Positions 55,637-64,000 of a stretch of DNA of 64,000 bases are shown here, piece after piece. The translations under genes and the position numbers were made by a program. The notes under the pieces are model-generated. The model had not been told where the DNA came from, did no database searches, and saw nothing but the letters and a program-made list of their open reading frames with translations. Source of the DNA: Planktotalea sp. (GTDB lineage: Bacteria; Pseudomonadota; Alphaproteobacteria; Rhodobacterales; Rhodobacteraceae); NCBI RefSeq assembly GCF_018607995.1, contig NZ_JABBAL010000019.1:86756-150755 (forward strand), written 5' to 3'. The number at the start of each line of letters is the position of its first letter. The first letter of the stretch is position 1.

Positions 55637-56382
55637 CTCGCGTCCAGCGCTGTGATGATTGGGGAGAAATCCGCAGCCGTCAAACTCGCTCCGCCCACCA
55701 ACGCGCCATCTACGTTCTGAACTGCGAAAATTTCAGCCGCATTCGCAGGCCTGACCGAACCGCCATAGAGCAAGCGAACGCTGCGCGCTATCTGCAGGCC
55801 AAAACGCTGCTCTAAACGCGCGCGAATATAGTCGTGCACTTCGGAAATTTGCGCGATGCTCGGAACCTTGCCTGTGCCAATCGCCCAGATCGGTTCATAG
55901 GCGAGGACCAATGACTCGCCGGTGATGTCGTCAGGAATGGATCCCGCAAGCTGACTGCCAATAATATCAAGCGTGTTGTCGGCTTCGCGTTCTTCAAGTT
56001 CTTCGCCCATGCAAATGATGACCCGCAGACCCGCACTTAGTGCGGTGAGGGCTTTGGCGCGCACGTCTTTATCGTGCTCATCATGATCCGCACGGCGCTC
56101 GGAGTGGCCAAGGATCACATAGCTGGTGCCCGCATCAAGCAGCATTTCGGCAGAAATATCGCCCGTATGTGCGCCGCTTTCACGTTTATGGCAATCTTGC
56201 GCGCCAAGAGTGATTGGGCCCGACTTGGTATGCTCGAAAGCGCGGTGTAAAAGCGTGGCAGGGGGCGCGATCATGATCTCGGAAAGTGCACCAGTATGGG
56301 CCTCAGCCAGCGCTTCGATTTGAGCGAGATCCGCGCTTGTACCGTTCATCTTCCAATTGCCTGCTACAAATTTGCGCCGCAT
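55633..56382 (-). CDS. tpiA: Triose-phosphate isomerase
   Basis: A 249-residue TIM barrel: NWKMNG with substrate Lys, LGHSERR with the catalytic His, AYEPIWAIGTG with the catalytic Glu, and the phosphate-binding YGGSVRPANA. It interconverts dihydroxyacetone phosphate and glyceraldehyde 3-phosphate. ATG 56382 (MRRKFVAGNWK) is the standard start; the frame is open farther upstream. Confidence 0.97.
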   Translation of the reverse strand: MRRKFVAGNWKMNGTSADLAQIEALAEAHTGALSEIMIAPPATLLHRAFEHTKSGPITLGAQDCHKRESGAHTGDISAEMLLDAGTSYVILGHSERRADHDEHDKDVRAKALTALSAGLRVIICMGEELEEREADNTLDIIGSQLAGSIPDDITGESLVLAYEPIWAIGTGKVPSIAQISEVHDYIRARLEQRFGLQIARSVRLLYGGSVRPANAAEIFAVQNVDGALVGGASLTAADFSPIITALDAS

Positions 56383-56434
56383 AACATCTCTCTGCCTTAA
56401 TGATACCTCTAGGTCAGCGAAATTGTCAGGAAGG

Positions 56435-56815
56435 TCAAGACTTCGCCGCAGCTGCTTGAAGTTCTTCGACGTCTTTAAATTTGATCGATTCACCGCAGCC
56501 ACATGCATCCGTTACATTTGGATTGCGGAATTTGAAACCAGACTCAAGCAGCGATGTTTCATAGTCGATTTCCGTACCAAACAAAAACATCTGCGCCATT
56601 GGCGCGATCATCACACGGGCACCGTTCTGTTCGACCAACTCATCGTTTTTGTCGACCTCATCGACGTAATCCATGGTGTATTCCATACCCGCACATCCGC
56701 CCTTTTTGACACCAATGCGTAGGCCCATGTGACCGTCTTTCGCCATCAATTTGGCGATCTGTGCTTCTGCTTTTGCAGTTATGCTTACAGCTTGCTTGCC
56801 AGGAATGCCGAACAT
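56435..56815 (-). CDS. Iron-sulphur cluster assembly protein (SufA/HesB type)
   Basis: A 126-residue A-type carrier with its three conserved cysteines, one in GGCAGMEY and two in DACGCGESIKF. It passes iron-sulphur clusters to apoproteins. It follows the DUF59 gene in the same direction, and together they look like the end of a suf operon detached from the rest. Confidence 0.9.
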   Translation of the reverse strand: MFGIPGKQAVSITAKAEAQIAKLMAKDGHMGLRIGVKKGGCAGMEYTMDYVDEVDKNDELVEQNGARVMIAPMAQMFLFGTEIDYETSLLESGFKFRNPNVTDACGCGESIKFKDVEELQAAAAKS

Positions 56816-56876
56816 GGGACTATCTCCGAAAGGGTTAAAGTGCGTTTAGAATATGCTTGTGCAGTTTTATACCAAG

Positions 56877-57236
56877 CTACATGAAGCCAAGCTCTAGGCG
56901 GGCTTCATCGCTCATCATTTCCATGCCCCATGGGGGTTCCCAAACCAGTTCGACGTTGACGGTCTTCACGCCTGCCATCGGTTCAATCGCTTCTGCGACC
57001 CAACCGGGCATTTCGCCGGCAACCGGACAACCCGGTGCGGTGAGGGACATCAGAACGTTGACGTCATTCTCTTCATTGACATCAATCGTGTAGATCAAAC
57101 CAAGATCGTAGATATTTACTGGAATTTCAGGGTCATAGACCGTACGGCAGGCTTCAACCAAGCCCTCATAGAGCGGGTGGTCCGTGCTGGAGGGGACAAT
57201 CAAGGGAGTGCCTTCAAGCGGCGTTGCTTCAGTCAT
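56877..57236 (-). CDS. DUF59/MIP18 family SUF protein (SufT-like)
   Basis: A 119-residue protein containing the MIP18 domain: VYDPEIPVNIYDLGLIY, the reactive Cys in MSLTAPGCPVAGEMP, and VELVWEPPWG. Relatives aid iron-sulphur cluster maturation. ATG 57236 (MTEATP) is chosen; the open frame continues upstream into less likely sequence. A sufA-like gene follows. Confidence 0.9.
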   Translation of the reverse strand: MTEATPLEGTPLIVPSSTDHPLYEGLVEACRTVYDPEIPVNIYDLGLIYTIDVNEENDVNVLMSLTAPGCPVAGEMPGWVAEAIEPMAGVKTVNVELVWEPPWGMEMMSDEARLELGFM

Positions 57237-57374
57237 GGATAGCCTCATTCGTGTACTTGAGTCTTTGTATAGGGATTGCGAATGCGTGCGTAAAGGGGCG
57301 GTGGTAGACGGCATTCGGTCACTGCTGGCAAATCGGGGCTTGCTGGTCGTAAGAAAAGAGCAAAAGATGCGTGG

Positions 57375-58577
57375 ATGAGCGTAAAATCTCCCAGTAAGTG
57401 TAGAACACCGCCCACACGGGCAACGTTGATTATCATGACGGCGGGTTCCGTGCTGACGTTGAACTTGTTTTTGCCGTCGCTTCCCTCGATGGCCGCTGAA
57501 TTCGGCGTCAGCTATGGCGTGATCAGCTTTTCCATCGCGGGCTATCTGTTCCTATCCGCGGTCTTGGCAATCATTTTGGGCCCACTGGCGGACCGATATG
57601 GGCGCAGACCCATCCTGCTGTGCTCATTCTCTATTTTCACACTGGCATCGGTTGGGGCCGCGCTTACCGAAAATTTCACGTTCTTTTTGATCTTTCGAAT
57701 GTTGCAAGCGGTCTGCGCAGCTGGAAGTTCGCTCTCACGTGCGATTGTGCGGGACATGTATCCGCCCGGTCGCGGCACCAGTGTGCTCGGCTATATTGCG
57801 ATGGCCATGGCGGTTGCACCGATGATTGGTCCTTTGCTTGGGGGACTGTTGGAAGAAACGCTAGGCTGGCGCTCTGTTTTCTGGGTCTTTGCTATTTTGG
57901 GCATGCTAAGTGTTCTGCTCATTTGGATCGATCTCGGTGAAACCGTGCCGGGCAAGGGCAGCAGTTTCGATCAACAATTAGCAGCTTATAGAGTCGTTCT
58001 GCTCTCGCATATGTTTTGGAGCCATACGATGGTCATCGGATTCTCCATAGCTGCTTTTTTCGTGTTTCTGGCTGGTGTGCCGCTTGTGGCAAGTGCGCAT
58101 TTTGATCTGACACCAAGCCGTGTTGGGATGGCGCTTGGCTCTATTGCGATGGGCTTTTTCGTGGGGAGTTTCATCGCGGGACGGTTATCAGAACGCAGTC
58201 CACCAGGCTTGATGATGATCTGGGGGCGACGTGTTGCGATGATTGGCCCTATCTGCGCACTGGTGCTTGTCTTAATGAACCTCGAAACGTCCGTGGTGTT
58301 TTTCCTATTGATGGCGAGTTTGGGTCTTGGCAACGGTATTGCGCTCCCTAGTGCAAACACGGGCGCGATGAGTGTGCGACCTGATCTTGCGGCCAGTGCC
58401 TCGGGGCTTTCTGCTGCGATTGCAACGGCGATGGGGGCAATCGCCAGCGCAGTGACCGGCGCAGTGTTAACACTCGAAAACGGCGCATGGTTGTTTTGCG
58501 TTTTGTTGCTGTTGGCATGCATCGGAGCATTGGGTTTCGCACATATCGCGGCGCAGGCATTGAAAGAAGCCGCGTAG
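57375..58577 (+). CDS. MFS efflux transporter (Bcr/CflA type)
   Basis: A 400-residue membrane protein with twelve hydrophobic segments and the MFS loop motif GPLADRYGRRPIL between helices 2 and 3. PSLPSMAAEF in the first helix-loop is typical of the Bcr/CflA drug efflux group. Substrate unknown. No regulator gene adjoins it. Confidence 0.88.
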   Translation: MSVKSPSKCRTPPTRATLIIMTAGSVLTLNLFLPSLPSMAAEFGVSYGVISFSIAGYLFLSAVLAIILGPLADRYGRRPILLCSFSIFTLASVGAALTENFTFFLIFRMLQAVCAAGSSLSRAIVRDMYPPGRGTSVLGYIAMAMAVAPMIGPLLGGLLEETLGWRSVFWVFAILGMLSVLLIWIDLGETVPGKGSSFDQQLAAYRVVLLSHMFWSHTMVIGFSIAAFFVFLAGVPLVASAHFDLTPSRVGMALGSIAMGFFVGSFIAGRLSERSPPGLMMIWGRRVAMIGPICALVLVLMNLETSVVFFLLMASLGLGNGIALPSANTGAMSVRPDLAASASGLSAAIATAMGAIASAVTGAVLTLENGAWLFCVLLLLACIGALGFAHIAAQALKEAA

Positions 58578-58617
58578 ACTGCTTTTCAAATCCAATTGGT
58601 GGTAGTAGGAGGCGGGA

Positions 58618-59748
58618 ATGACACACCGTTTTTCTTTTTCTCTAAATGCTACCGACGGGCGCGCCAGAGCTGGTGTGATCGACACGCCGCGTGGTGAAAT
58701 CCGAACACCTGCTTTCATGCCTGTGGGCACGGCAGCTACTGTCAAAGCGATGATGCCGGAAAGCGTGCGCGCCACAGGTGCAGACATTTTGCTGGGTAAC
58801 ACCTATCACCTTATGCTGCGCCCAACCGCAGAGCGGATCGCGCGTCTTGGTGGATTGCATAAGTTCATGAACTGGGACCGCCCGATCTTGACGGATAGTG
58901 GCGGTTTTCAAGTGATGAGCCTCGCAGAGTTGCGCAAACTGACTGAAGAGGGGGTGAGGTTCCGAAGTCATCATGATGGCTCTAAACATCACCTCACGCC
59001 TGAACGCTCTATGGAAATCCAAAAGCTGCTTGGCTCTGATATTGTGATGTGTTTTGATGAATGTCCCGCGTTGCCCGCCACAGAAGGTGATGTGCGTAAT
59101 TCGATGGAACTTTCTATGCGGTGGGCGCAACGTTCGCGGGATGCGTTTGGGGATCGCCCGGGGCACGCTCTGTTTGGTATTCAACAGGGTGGCGTCACCG
59201 AAGAACTTCGCGGCATCAGTGCAGAAAAGCTGCGCGAGATTGAATTTGACGGCTATGCGGTTGGTGGCTTGGCCGTTGGAGAGGGACAAGAGGCGATGTT
59301 CGGTGTGCTCGATTATGCGCCTGATATGCTGCCAATAGATAAGCCGCGTTATCTTATGGGGGTGGGCAAGCCAGATGATATCGTCGGTGCAGTCGCGCGC
59401 GGTATTGATATGATGGATTGTGTTTTGCCGTCGCGCTCGGGCCGCACGGGGCAGGCTTGGACGCGTCGTGGTCAGGTCAACATCAAGAACGCGCGCCACA
59501 CAGACGATCCGCGCCCGTTAGATGAGGCCTGCACATGCCCTGCGTGTTCAAACTACTCGCGCGCGTATCTCAATCATGTGTTCCGCTCGCATGAGATGAT
59601 CTCTGGTATGCTGATAACTTGGCATAATTTGCATTATTACCAAAAGCTAATGCAAGGCATGCGCGATGCGATTGCGGCGGGCACTTTTGACGCATTCCAA
59701 ACTGAGTTCAATGCGATGCGCGCATTGGGCGATATCGAGCCTTTGTGA
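58618..59748 (+). CDS. tgt: tRNA-guanine transglycosylase
   Basis: A 376-residue [19 protein letters not shown], the nucleophile region [20 protein letters not shown], and zinc-binding cysteines in [16 protein letters not shown]. It exchanges guanine 34 for preQ1 in His, Asp, Asn and Tyr tRNAs. GGAGG lies just upstream of the start. queA is not seen in the window. Confidence 0.97.
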   Translation: MTHRFSFSLNATDGRARAGVIDTPRGEIRTPAFMPVGTAATVKAMMPESVRATGADILLGNTYHLMLRPTAERIARLGGLHKFMNWDRPILTDSGGFQVMSLAELRKLTEEGVRFRSHHDGSKHHLTPERSMEIQKLLGSDIVMCFDECPALPATEGDVRNSMELSMRWAQRSRDAFGDRPGHALFGIQQGGVTEELRGISAEKLREIEFDGYAVGGLAVGEGQEAMFGVLDYAPDMLPIDKPRYLMGVGKPDDIVGAVARGIDMMDCVLPSRSGRTGQAWTRRGQVNIKNARHTDDPRPLDEACTCPACSNYSRAYLNHVFRSHEMISGMLITWHNLHYYQKLMQGMRDAIAAGTFDAFQTEFNAMRALGDIEPL

Positions 59749-59933
59749 ACGATCTTTACGCGACTGAAGGGTTTGTGCGTTAGACGCATTTCAAATCTAA
59801 CACATAATTTATCTACAGCGCCATAGTACTTGCGCTCTGCGCCTCTTTTGTTGAAGCGGGTAACCCCGCGTTGGATGCAGTGCATTGGATGTATTGATGA
59901 CGTGCGATGAAACGCATCTGATTAAGAAAGCCG

Positions 59934-59962
59934 CTTGAAACTTGTGCTATTGCGCCCCATGT
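59934..59962 (+). promoter_or_regulatory. Heat-shock (RpoH/sigma-32) promoter of lon
   Basis: CTTGAAA at 59934-59940 and CCCCATGT at 59955-59962 with a 14-base spacer match the sigma-32 consensus almost perfectly, 77 bases before the lon start. This is the strongest promoter signal in the window. Confidence 0.88.
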
Positions 59963-60038
59963 AAATGGACTAAGAAGGAGACGATTAGTGTTGCCGCCAA
60001 GCGGGGCCAGATCGTTTTGCCAATAGTTAGGACAAAGC

Positions 60039-62441
60039 ATGCAAAAACCCCTTAATTCATCCTATCCGGTGTTGCCGCTGCGCGATATTGTGGTTTTCCC
60101 ACATATGATTGTGCCGCTCTTTGTCGGCCGTGAAAAGTCAGTCCGCGCCTTGGAAGAGGTGATGGCGGATGACAAACAGATCCTGCTCGCCGCGCAACGT
60201 GACCCAAGCGAAGATGATCCGCAAATCGTTGGTATTTTCGATGCTGGTGTAATCGCCAATGTGTTGCAATTGCTGAAACTTCCCGATGGCACCGTAAAGG
60301 TTCTCGTTGAGGGTCAGGCTCGTGTAAGTGTAACGGAATACCTTGAGAACGATAGCTTCTTTGAGGCGCGAGCAGAGCGTCTGGTGGAAATGCCGGGTGA
60401 CGCAGCTACGATTGAAGCACTTGTGCGTACTGTTGCGCAAGAGTTCGAGCGCTACGCCAAGGCTAAGAAAAACGTGCCCGAAGAGGCGCTCGCCTCGGTC
60501 ATGGAAACGGAAGATCCTGCGAAGCTCGCGGATCTCGTGTCCGGCCATCTCGGCATTGAAGTGCACCAAAAGCAAGAGCTGCTTGAAACTCTGTCCGTCA
60601 GCGAACGTCTTGAGAAAGTTTACGGCTTGATGCAGGGCGAAATGAGCGTTTTGCAGGTAGAAAAGAAGATCAAGACGCGCGTGAAAACGCAAATGGAACG
60701 CACCCAACGCGAGTACTATTTGAATGAGCAAATGAAAGCCATTCAGAAAGAACTGGGTGATGGTGAAGACGGCCAGAATGAGGTTGCTGAACTTGAGGGT
60801 AGGGTCCTTGCGACGAAGCTCAGCAAGGAAGCGCGTGAAAAGGTCGACGCGGAGATCAAAAAGCTCAAGAACATGAGTCCGATGAGCGCGGAAGCGACGG
60901 TTGTGCGCAACTACCTTGACTGGATGCTGGCCATTCCGTGGGGTACGAAATCCCGCGTGAAAAAGAATCTTGTCGCTGCGCAGCAAGTGCTCGACGCGGA
61001 TCACTATGGTCTCGATAAGGTTAAAGAACGGATAGTTGAATATCTCGCTGTGCAGCAACGCTCAAAGAAACTCAAGGGCCCGATCATGTGCCTTGTTGGC
61101 CCTCCCGGTGTTGGTAAAACCTCGCTTGGAAAGTCGGTTGCGAAAGCTACAGGGCGTGAATTTATTCGTATTTCACTTGGTGGCGTACGTGATGAAAGTG
61201 AAATTCGTGGACACCGCCGCACATATATCGGGTCAATGCCAGGTAAGATTATCCAAGCCTTGAAAAAAGCAAAGACGACGAACCCTCTTATTTTGCTCGA
61301 TGAAATAGACAAGATGGGCCAGGATTTCCGTGGCGACCCTGCATCCGCGATGCTCGAAGTGCTTGATCCCGAGCAGAATGGTACGTTTGTGGATCACTAT
61401 CTTGAGGTGGAATATGACCTCTCGAACGTGATGTTCCTGACGACGTCGAACTCTTACAACATGCCCGGCCCTTTGCTCGATCGCATGGAGATTATCCCGC
61501 TTGCGGGTTATACAGAAGACGAGAAATGTGAGATCGCGAAGCAACATTTGCTTTCCAAGCAGGTTAAAAACCATGGCCTGAAAGCGGGTGAGTTCACGCT
61601 GACCGGTGAGGCGTTGCGCGAGATGGTGCGCCTCTATACGCGTGAAGCTGGCGTTCGTAATCTTGAGCGCGAAATTGCTAAAGTTGCGCGCAAAATTGTG
61701 ACCAAGATTGTCAAAGGCGAGAAAACCCACGTCACTGTGACGCCCGAGAACCTTGACGACTATCTGGGTGTCAAAAAGTATCGTTACGGTTTGGCCGAGC
61801 AAGAGGATCAAGTTGGTGTTGTGACTGGTCTCGCTTATACGTCTGTTGGCGGAGAATTGTTGAACATCGAAGCACTGCGTCTTCCGGGCAAAGGTCGTAT
61901 GAAAACGACGGGTAAGCTTGGCGACGTGATGAAGGAAAGCATCGATGCAGCAAGTTCTTATGTACGCTCTATCGCGCCTCAAATAGGGGTGAAACCTCCT
62001 AAGTTTGAAAAGTGGGATATCCACGTGCACGTGCCGGAAGGGGCAACGCCGAAAGATGGGCCATCCGCCGGATTGGCGATGGTTACGTCGATCGTGTCAG
62101 TTCTAACGGGCATACCGATCCGCAAGGATATCGCGATGACGGGAGAGGTGACATTGCGCGGCAATGCCTTGCCGATTGGCGGCCTTAAGGAAAAACTACT
62201 AGCGGCCTTGCGTGGTGGCATCACGACGGTTCTCATTCCTGAAGAGAATGAAAAGGATCTGCGTGATATCCCTGATAACGTAAAAAAAGGCTTGGAAATT
62301 ATTCCGGTTAGCCACGTCAGCGATGTGTTACGCCATGCTTTGATCGCGGTTCCAGAACCTGTAGAGTGGGATGAAGTCGCGGAAGAAGCAGCGGCTGCGG
62401 CACTAAGAGTCGGCGAGGGCGCGAGTAAAGTTGCCCACTGA
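60039..62441 (+). CDS. lon: ATP-dependent protease La
   Basis: An 800-residue Lon: N-terminal substrate domain (YPVLPLRDIVVFPHM), AAA+ module with Walker A GPPGVGKT (354-361), and protease domain with catalytic Ser676 in KDGPSAGLA and Lys717 in GGLKEKL. It degrades misfolded and regulatory proteins. The heat-shock promoter upstream explains its control. The gene is open throughout, in contrast to many others here. Confidence 0.98.
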   Translation: MQKPLNSSYPVLPLRDIVVFPHMIVPLFVGREKSVRALEEVMADDKQILLAAQRDPSEDDPQIVGIFDAGVIANVLQLLKLPDGTVKVLVEGQARVSVTEYLENDSFFEARAERLVEMPGDAATIEALVRTVAQEFERYAKAKKNVPEEALASVMETEDPAKLADLVSGHLGIEVHQKQELLETLSVSERLEKVYGLMQGEMSVLQVEKKIKTRVKTQMERTQREYYLNEQMKAIQKELGDGEDGQNEVAELEGRVLATKLSKEAREKVDAEIKKLKNMSPMSAEATVVRNYLDWMLAIPWGTKSRVKKNLVAAQQVLDADHYGLDKVKERIVEYLAVQQRSKKLKGPIMCLVGPPGVGKTSLGKSVAKATGREFIRISLGGVRDESEIRGHRRTYIGSMPGKIIQALKKAKTTNPLILLDEIDKMGQDFRGDPASAMLEVLDPEQNGTFVDHYLEVEYDLSNVMFLTTSNSYNMPGPLLDRMEIIPLAGYTEDEKCEIAKQHLLSKQVKNHGLKAGEFTLTGEALREMVRLYTREAGVRNLEREIAKVARKIVTKIVKGEKTHVTVTPENLDDYLGVKKYRYGLAEQEDQVGVVTGLAYTSVGGELLNIEALRLPGKGRMKTTGKLGDVMKESIDAASSYVRSIAPQIGVKPPKFEKWDIHVHVPEGATPKDGPSAGLAMVTSIVSVLTGIPIRKDIAMTGEVTLRGNALPIGGLKEKLLAALRGGITTVLIPEENEKDLRDIPDNVKKGLEIIPVSHVSDVLRHALIAVPEPVEWDEVAEEAAAAALRVGEGASKVAH

Positions 62442-62464
62442 TCTACCTAGCTAAGATGACATAG

Positions 62465-62500
62465 AAAAGGCGGCCTTTGATGTCCAAGGCTGCTTTTTTT
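62465..62500 (+). terminator. Intrinsic terminator after lon
   Basis: GCGGCCTT and AAGGCTGC (one G-U pair) form a stem with an eight-base loop, followed by seven T. Confidence 0.85.
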
Positions 62501-62526
62501 GCAATTGGTCGTCTTGGAACTTTTGA

Positions 62527-62721
62527 TCAGTTGTTCATAGTCACCGCGAAAAGCGAGAGAGCCATCATCGCAACCATTGTTGTGCCAGAGCTTGAGCTCC
62601 CTGGTTTCGCATCCTCCGTAATGTGATCTTGATGCAAAATAGGATCGAAAAGATTGCCTACTGCGGTAAAAGTACCGCTAAATAGTGTCAGCGTGAAGGC
62701 CGCTACTGCTAGATATTTAAT
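62527..62721 (-). pseudogene. Small exported protein without a usable start codon
   Basis: The minus strand encodes 64 residues that look like a signal peptide (KYLAVAAFTLTLFSGTFTAV) and a short mature part ending in a second hydrophobic segment (MVAMMALSLFAV). The first codon is ATT where ATG would be expected, and a stop lies upstream in frame with no ATG, GTG or TTG between. Either ATG mutated to ATT and the gene is dead, or the rare start ATT is used. No family is recognised. Confidence 0.5.
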
Positions 62722-62841
62722 GATACCCCAATTGTTGTGAGACCGAAAAACGCCTAACTAAATCGGTTAGTTCAAGGAAACAGGTGTTAGAATGGTATGG
62801 TTTTTGTCACTCTTCGTTCAAAATGGGATAAAAGGGCAGGA

Positions 62842-63218
62842 ATGGTGGCTAAAAGCGCTATATCGAAAACAACAGCCACAGGAGGCGTTGCCGCGGTCCT
62901 GCTTCCAGTCAAAGCGAAAAGCACTGCCAAAACGCCTATCGTTTTTGATCCTGCGCTGAAGAAGAAAAAATTGATCGAGATCGTCACAGAACGCTCCGGA
63001 GTCAAAAAGAAAGATGCTAAGCCGGTGATTGAAGCCATGTTCGCAGTTCTTGGACAGACTTTGCGGAAGGCCGCAAAATGAATTTGCAGCCATTGAGCAA
63101 AGTCAAAATTATCTGTGCGACAGATGTTCAGGGCGGTAAAGTACTATTTACCAAGGTTCGCCGAAGTAACCGCGCGCCAAAGCCCTCTGCCGATCCCGCG
63201 GCTAAAGCTGCTGAGTGA
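62842..63218 (+). pseudogene. HU-family DNA-binding protein, frameshifted
   Basis: ATG 62842, after an AGGGCAGGA site, begins a lysine- and alanine-rich arm followed by KKLIEIVTERSGVKKKDAKPVIEAM, the HU dimer helices. Near 63063 one base is missing: the open frame stops after RKAAK, while the neighbouring frame continues with GRKMNLQPLSKVKI, the HU beta-arm region, to TGA at 63216-63218. An HU gene after lon is a usual order. The product would lack the DNA-binding arms. Confidence 0.82.
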
Positions 63219-63301
63219 GGCTGAGCTCAGGCAGTATTTTCTTTATTCCAAAGCATGACTTGGCTTAACCTGATGCAGATTTTTGTTCAACGCGGTGCAT
63301 C

Positions 63302-63883
63302 ATGACTTACCCCACGATTTTTCTTTTGCGTCATGGGCAAACAGAGTGGAATATTGCCGCGCGTTTGCAAGGAACTCTGGATTCGGCTTTGACAGAAAAG
63401 GGTCGCTTGCAGGCCCTTCGTCAAGGCGCTTTGCTTGAGAGTTGTCTCTCGCAATATCCTGGTATGTCAGTCTTAAGCAGCCCTCAAGGGCGGGCGCTAA
63501 AGACGGCAAAGATTGCGAGCGAAGGAAAAAATTTATCAATTAATCAAGATGTTAGGTTGCGAGAGATCAGTGCGGGATCCTGGAATGGCGCGTATTTAGA
63601 TGATATCAAACGCAGCCATGGCCATCTCTTCGAACAAGCGCGCAATGCGTTTGAATTGATGTTTCTCGCGCCAGACGGCGAAGACGAGACCTCTGTGCTC
63701 GCACGATGTTGTGCGGTTTTGGCCAATCAGAATAAACCGATGATTTTGGTAACTCATGGTGCGACGCTTTGCGTTTTGCGCGGTCTTTTGCGTGGAATGC
63801 AGTTCGAAGAAATGCTTAATTTGGATCACGAGCAGGGCTGTATTTATCAAATCAAAGACGGTGTCGAAACGATCTTGCGATAA
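63302..63883 (+). CDS. Histidine phosphatase (phosphoglycerate mutase-like)
   Basis: A 193-residue protein with the catalytic LLRHGQTEWN motif, the second Arg in SSPQGRALKTA, Glu in LREISAGSWNG, and the second His in VTHGATLCVLRG. Family members are phosphatases or cofactor-dependent mutases; the substrate cannot be assigned. The gene precedes tRNA-Val. Confidence 0.88.
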   Translation: MTYPTIFLLRHGQTEWNIAARLQGTLDSALTEKGRLQALRQGALLESCLSQYPGMSVLSSPQGRALKTAKIASEGKNLSINQDVRLREISAGSWNGAYLDDIKRSHGHLFEQARNAFELMFLAPDGEDETSVLARCCAVLANQNKPMILVTHGATLCVLRGLLRGMQFEEMLNLDHEQGCIYQIKDGVETILR

Positions 63884-63946
63884 ACTTAAAAAAGCATGAT
63901 TTTTGAGTTGCGCGAGGGAAAAGAACTCTCTAAACGACACCACAGC

Positions 63947-64000
63947 GGGTGATTAGCTCAGTTGGTAGAGCGCTTCCTTTACACGGAAGATGTCGGGAGT
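63947..64000 (+). tRNA. tRNA-Val (TAC), cut by the window end
   Basis: The first 54 bases of a tRNA: GGGTGAT acceptor strand, D arm with GCTCAGTTGGTAGAGC, and anticodon stem CTTCC/GGAAG enclosing TTTACAC, giving anticodon TAC. The T arm and 3' end lie outside the window. Confidence 0.92.

Noticed and set aside
1..64000. CRISPR arrays, complete prophages and insertion sequences
   Set aside because: No regularly spaced repeats, transposase or phage structural genes were found; only the integrase fragment near 42.6 kb hints at a former element.

Overview
The window reads as a chromosomal segment of a marine alphaproteobacterium of the Rhodobacterales, most likely the Roseobacter group. The evidence is the gene content and order: a DddP-type DMSP lyase with every published active-site residue, twin dimethylglycine-dehydrogenase-like (DAO plus GcvT) enzymes, a corrinoid / betaine-homocysteine methyltransferase cluster, an alphaproteobacterial F1-ATPase zeta-subunit gene beside purC-purS-purQ, a ccmABCDG run next to acnA, and valine-catabolic mmsA/mmsB. 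The genus cannot be settled from the sequence alone.

Layout. 0-5 kb: end of a cytochrome c maturation operon (ccmA partial, ccmB, ccmC, ccmD, ccmG), then a badly damaged acnA. 5-10 kb: DUF1223 protein, lipid A-type acyltransferase, a cobalt-type nitrile hydratase whose beta chain is split into two genes, purB. 10-15 kb: DUF6314 protein, bioY, a broken hydrolase-OsmC fusion gene, dddP, a DUF3445 protein. 14.7-20.7 kb: cell-envelope genes (DUF882 protein, L,D-transpeptidase, an LpxD / acyl-carrier-protein / ketoacyl-synthase operon, IalB-like protein). 20.7-23.8 kb: an RNA-like intergenic region with two terminators, followed by two adjacent decayed genes (DUF853 ATPase and patatin-like). 23.8-33 kb: DUF502, pseudouridine catabolism (psuK-psuG), a DUF4198 / HupE-UreJ metal-uptake pair, one-carbon/betaine genes (DUF1638, corrinoid protein, bmt), a broken MprF-like gene. 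33-38.3 kb: purC-purS-purQ and a dctB-dctD two-component pair. 38.3-41 kb: a repeat-rich gap, then arginine catabolism genes (ocd, arginase, Lrp regulator), all three broken. 41-43.9 kb: dsbB-like, yqaA-like, tRNA-Leu with an integrase remnant, mocA-like. 43.9-54.6 kb: osmolyte and valine catabolism (two DMGDH-like genes, enoyl-CoA hydratase/HIBCH fused to mmsB, mmsA with divergent LysR regulator). 54.6-64 kb: housekeeping (coaD, tpiA, sufA-like, sufT-like, MFS pump, tgt, lon with a clear heat-shock promoter, a frameshifted HU gene, a phosphatase, tRNA-Val).

How it fits together. The intact genes describe a life on algal osmolytes: DMSP cleavage, glycine-betaine demethylation products, C4-dicarboxylates, nitriles and branched-chain amino acids, with corrinoid- and cobalt-dependent enzymes and a possible Ni/Co uptake pair nearby.

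The most striking property is gene erosion. About a dozen genes (acnA, hydrolase-OsmC, DUF853 ATPase, patatin, mprF-like, ATPase zeta subunit, ocd, arginase, lrp, HU, a small exported protein, an integrase) carry internal stops, frameshifts or lost starts, while many long genes (lon, both DMGDH genes, dctB, purB, mmsA) are open from end to end. That uneven pattern, and loss of a catalytic iron-sulphur cysteine in acnA, argue for real decay more than for random sequencing error, although read-level checking would be decisive.
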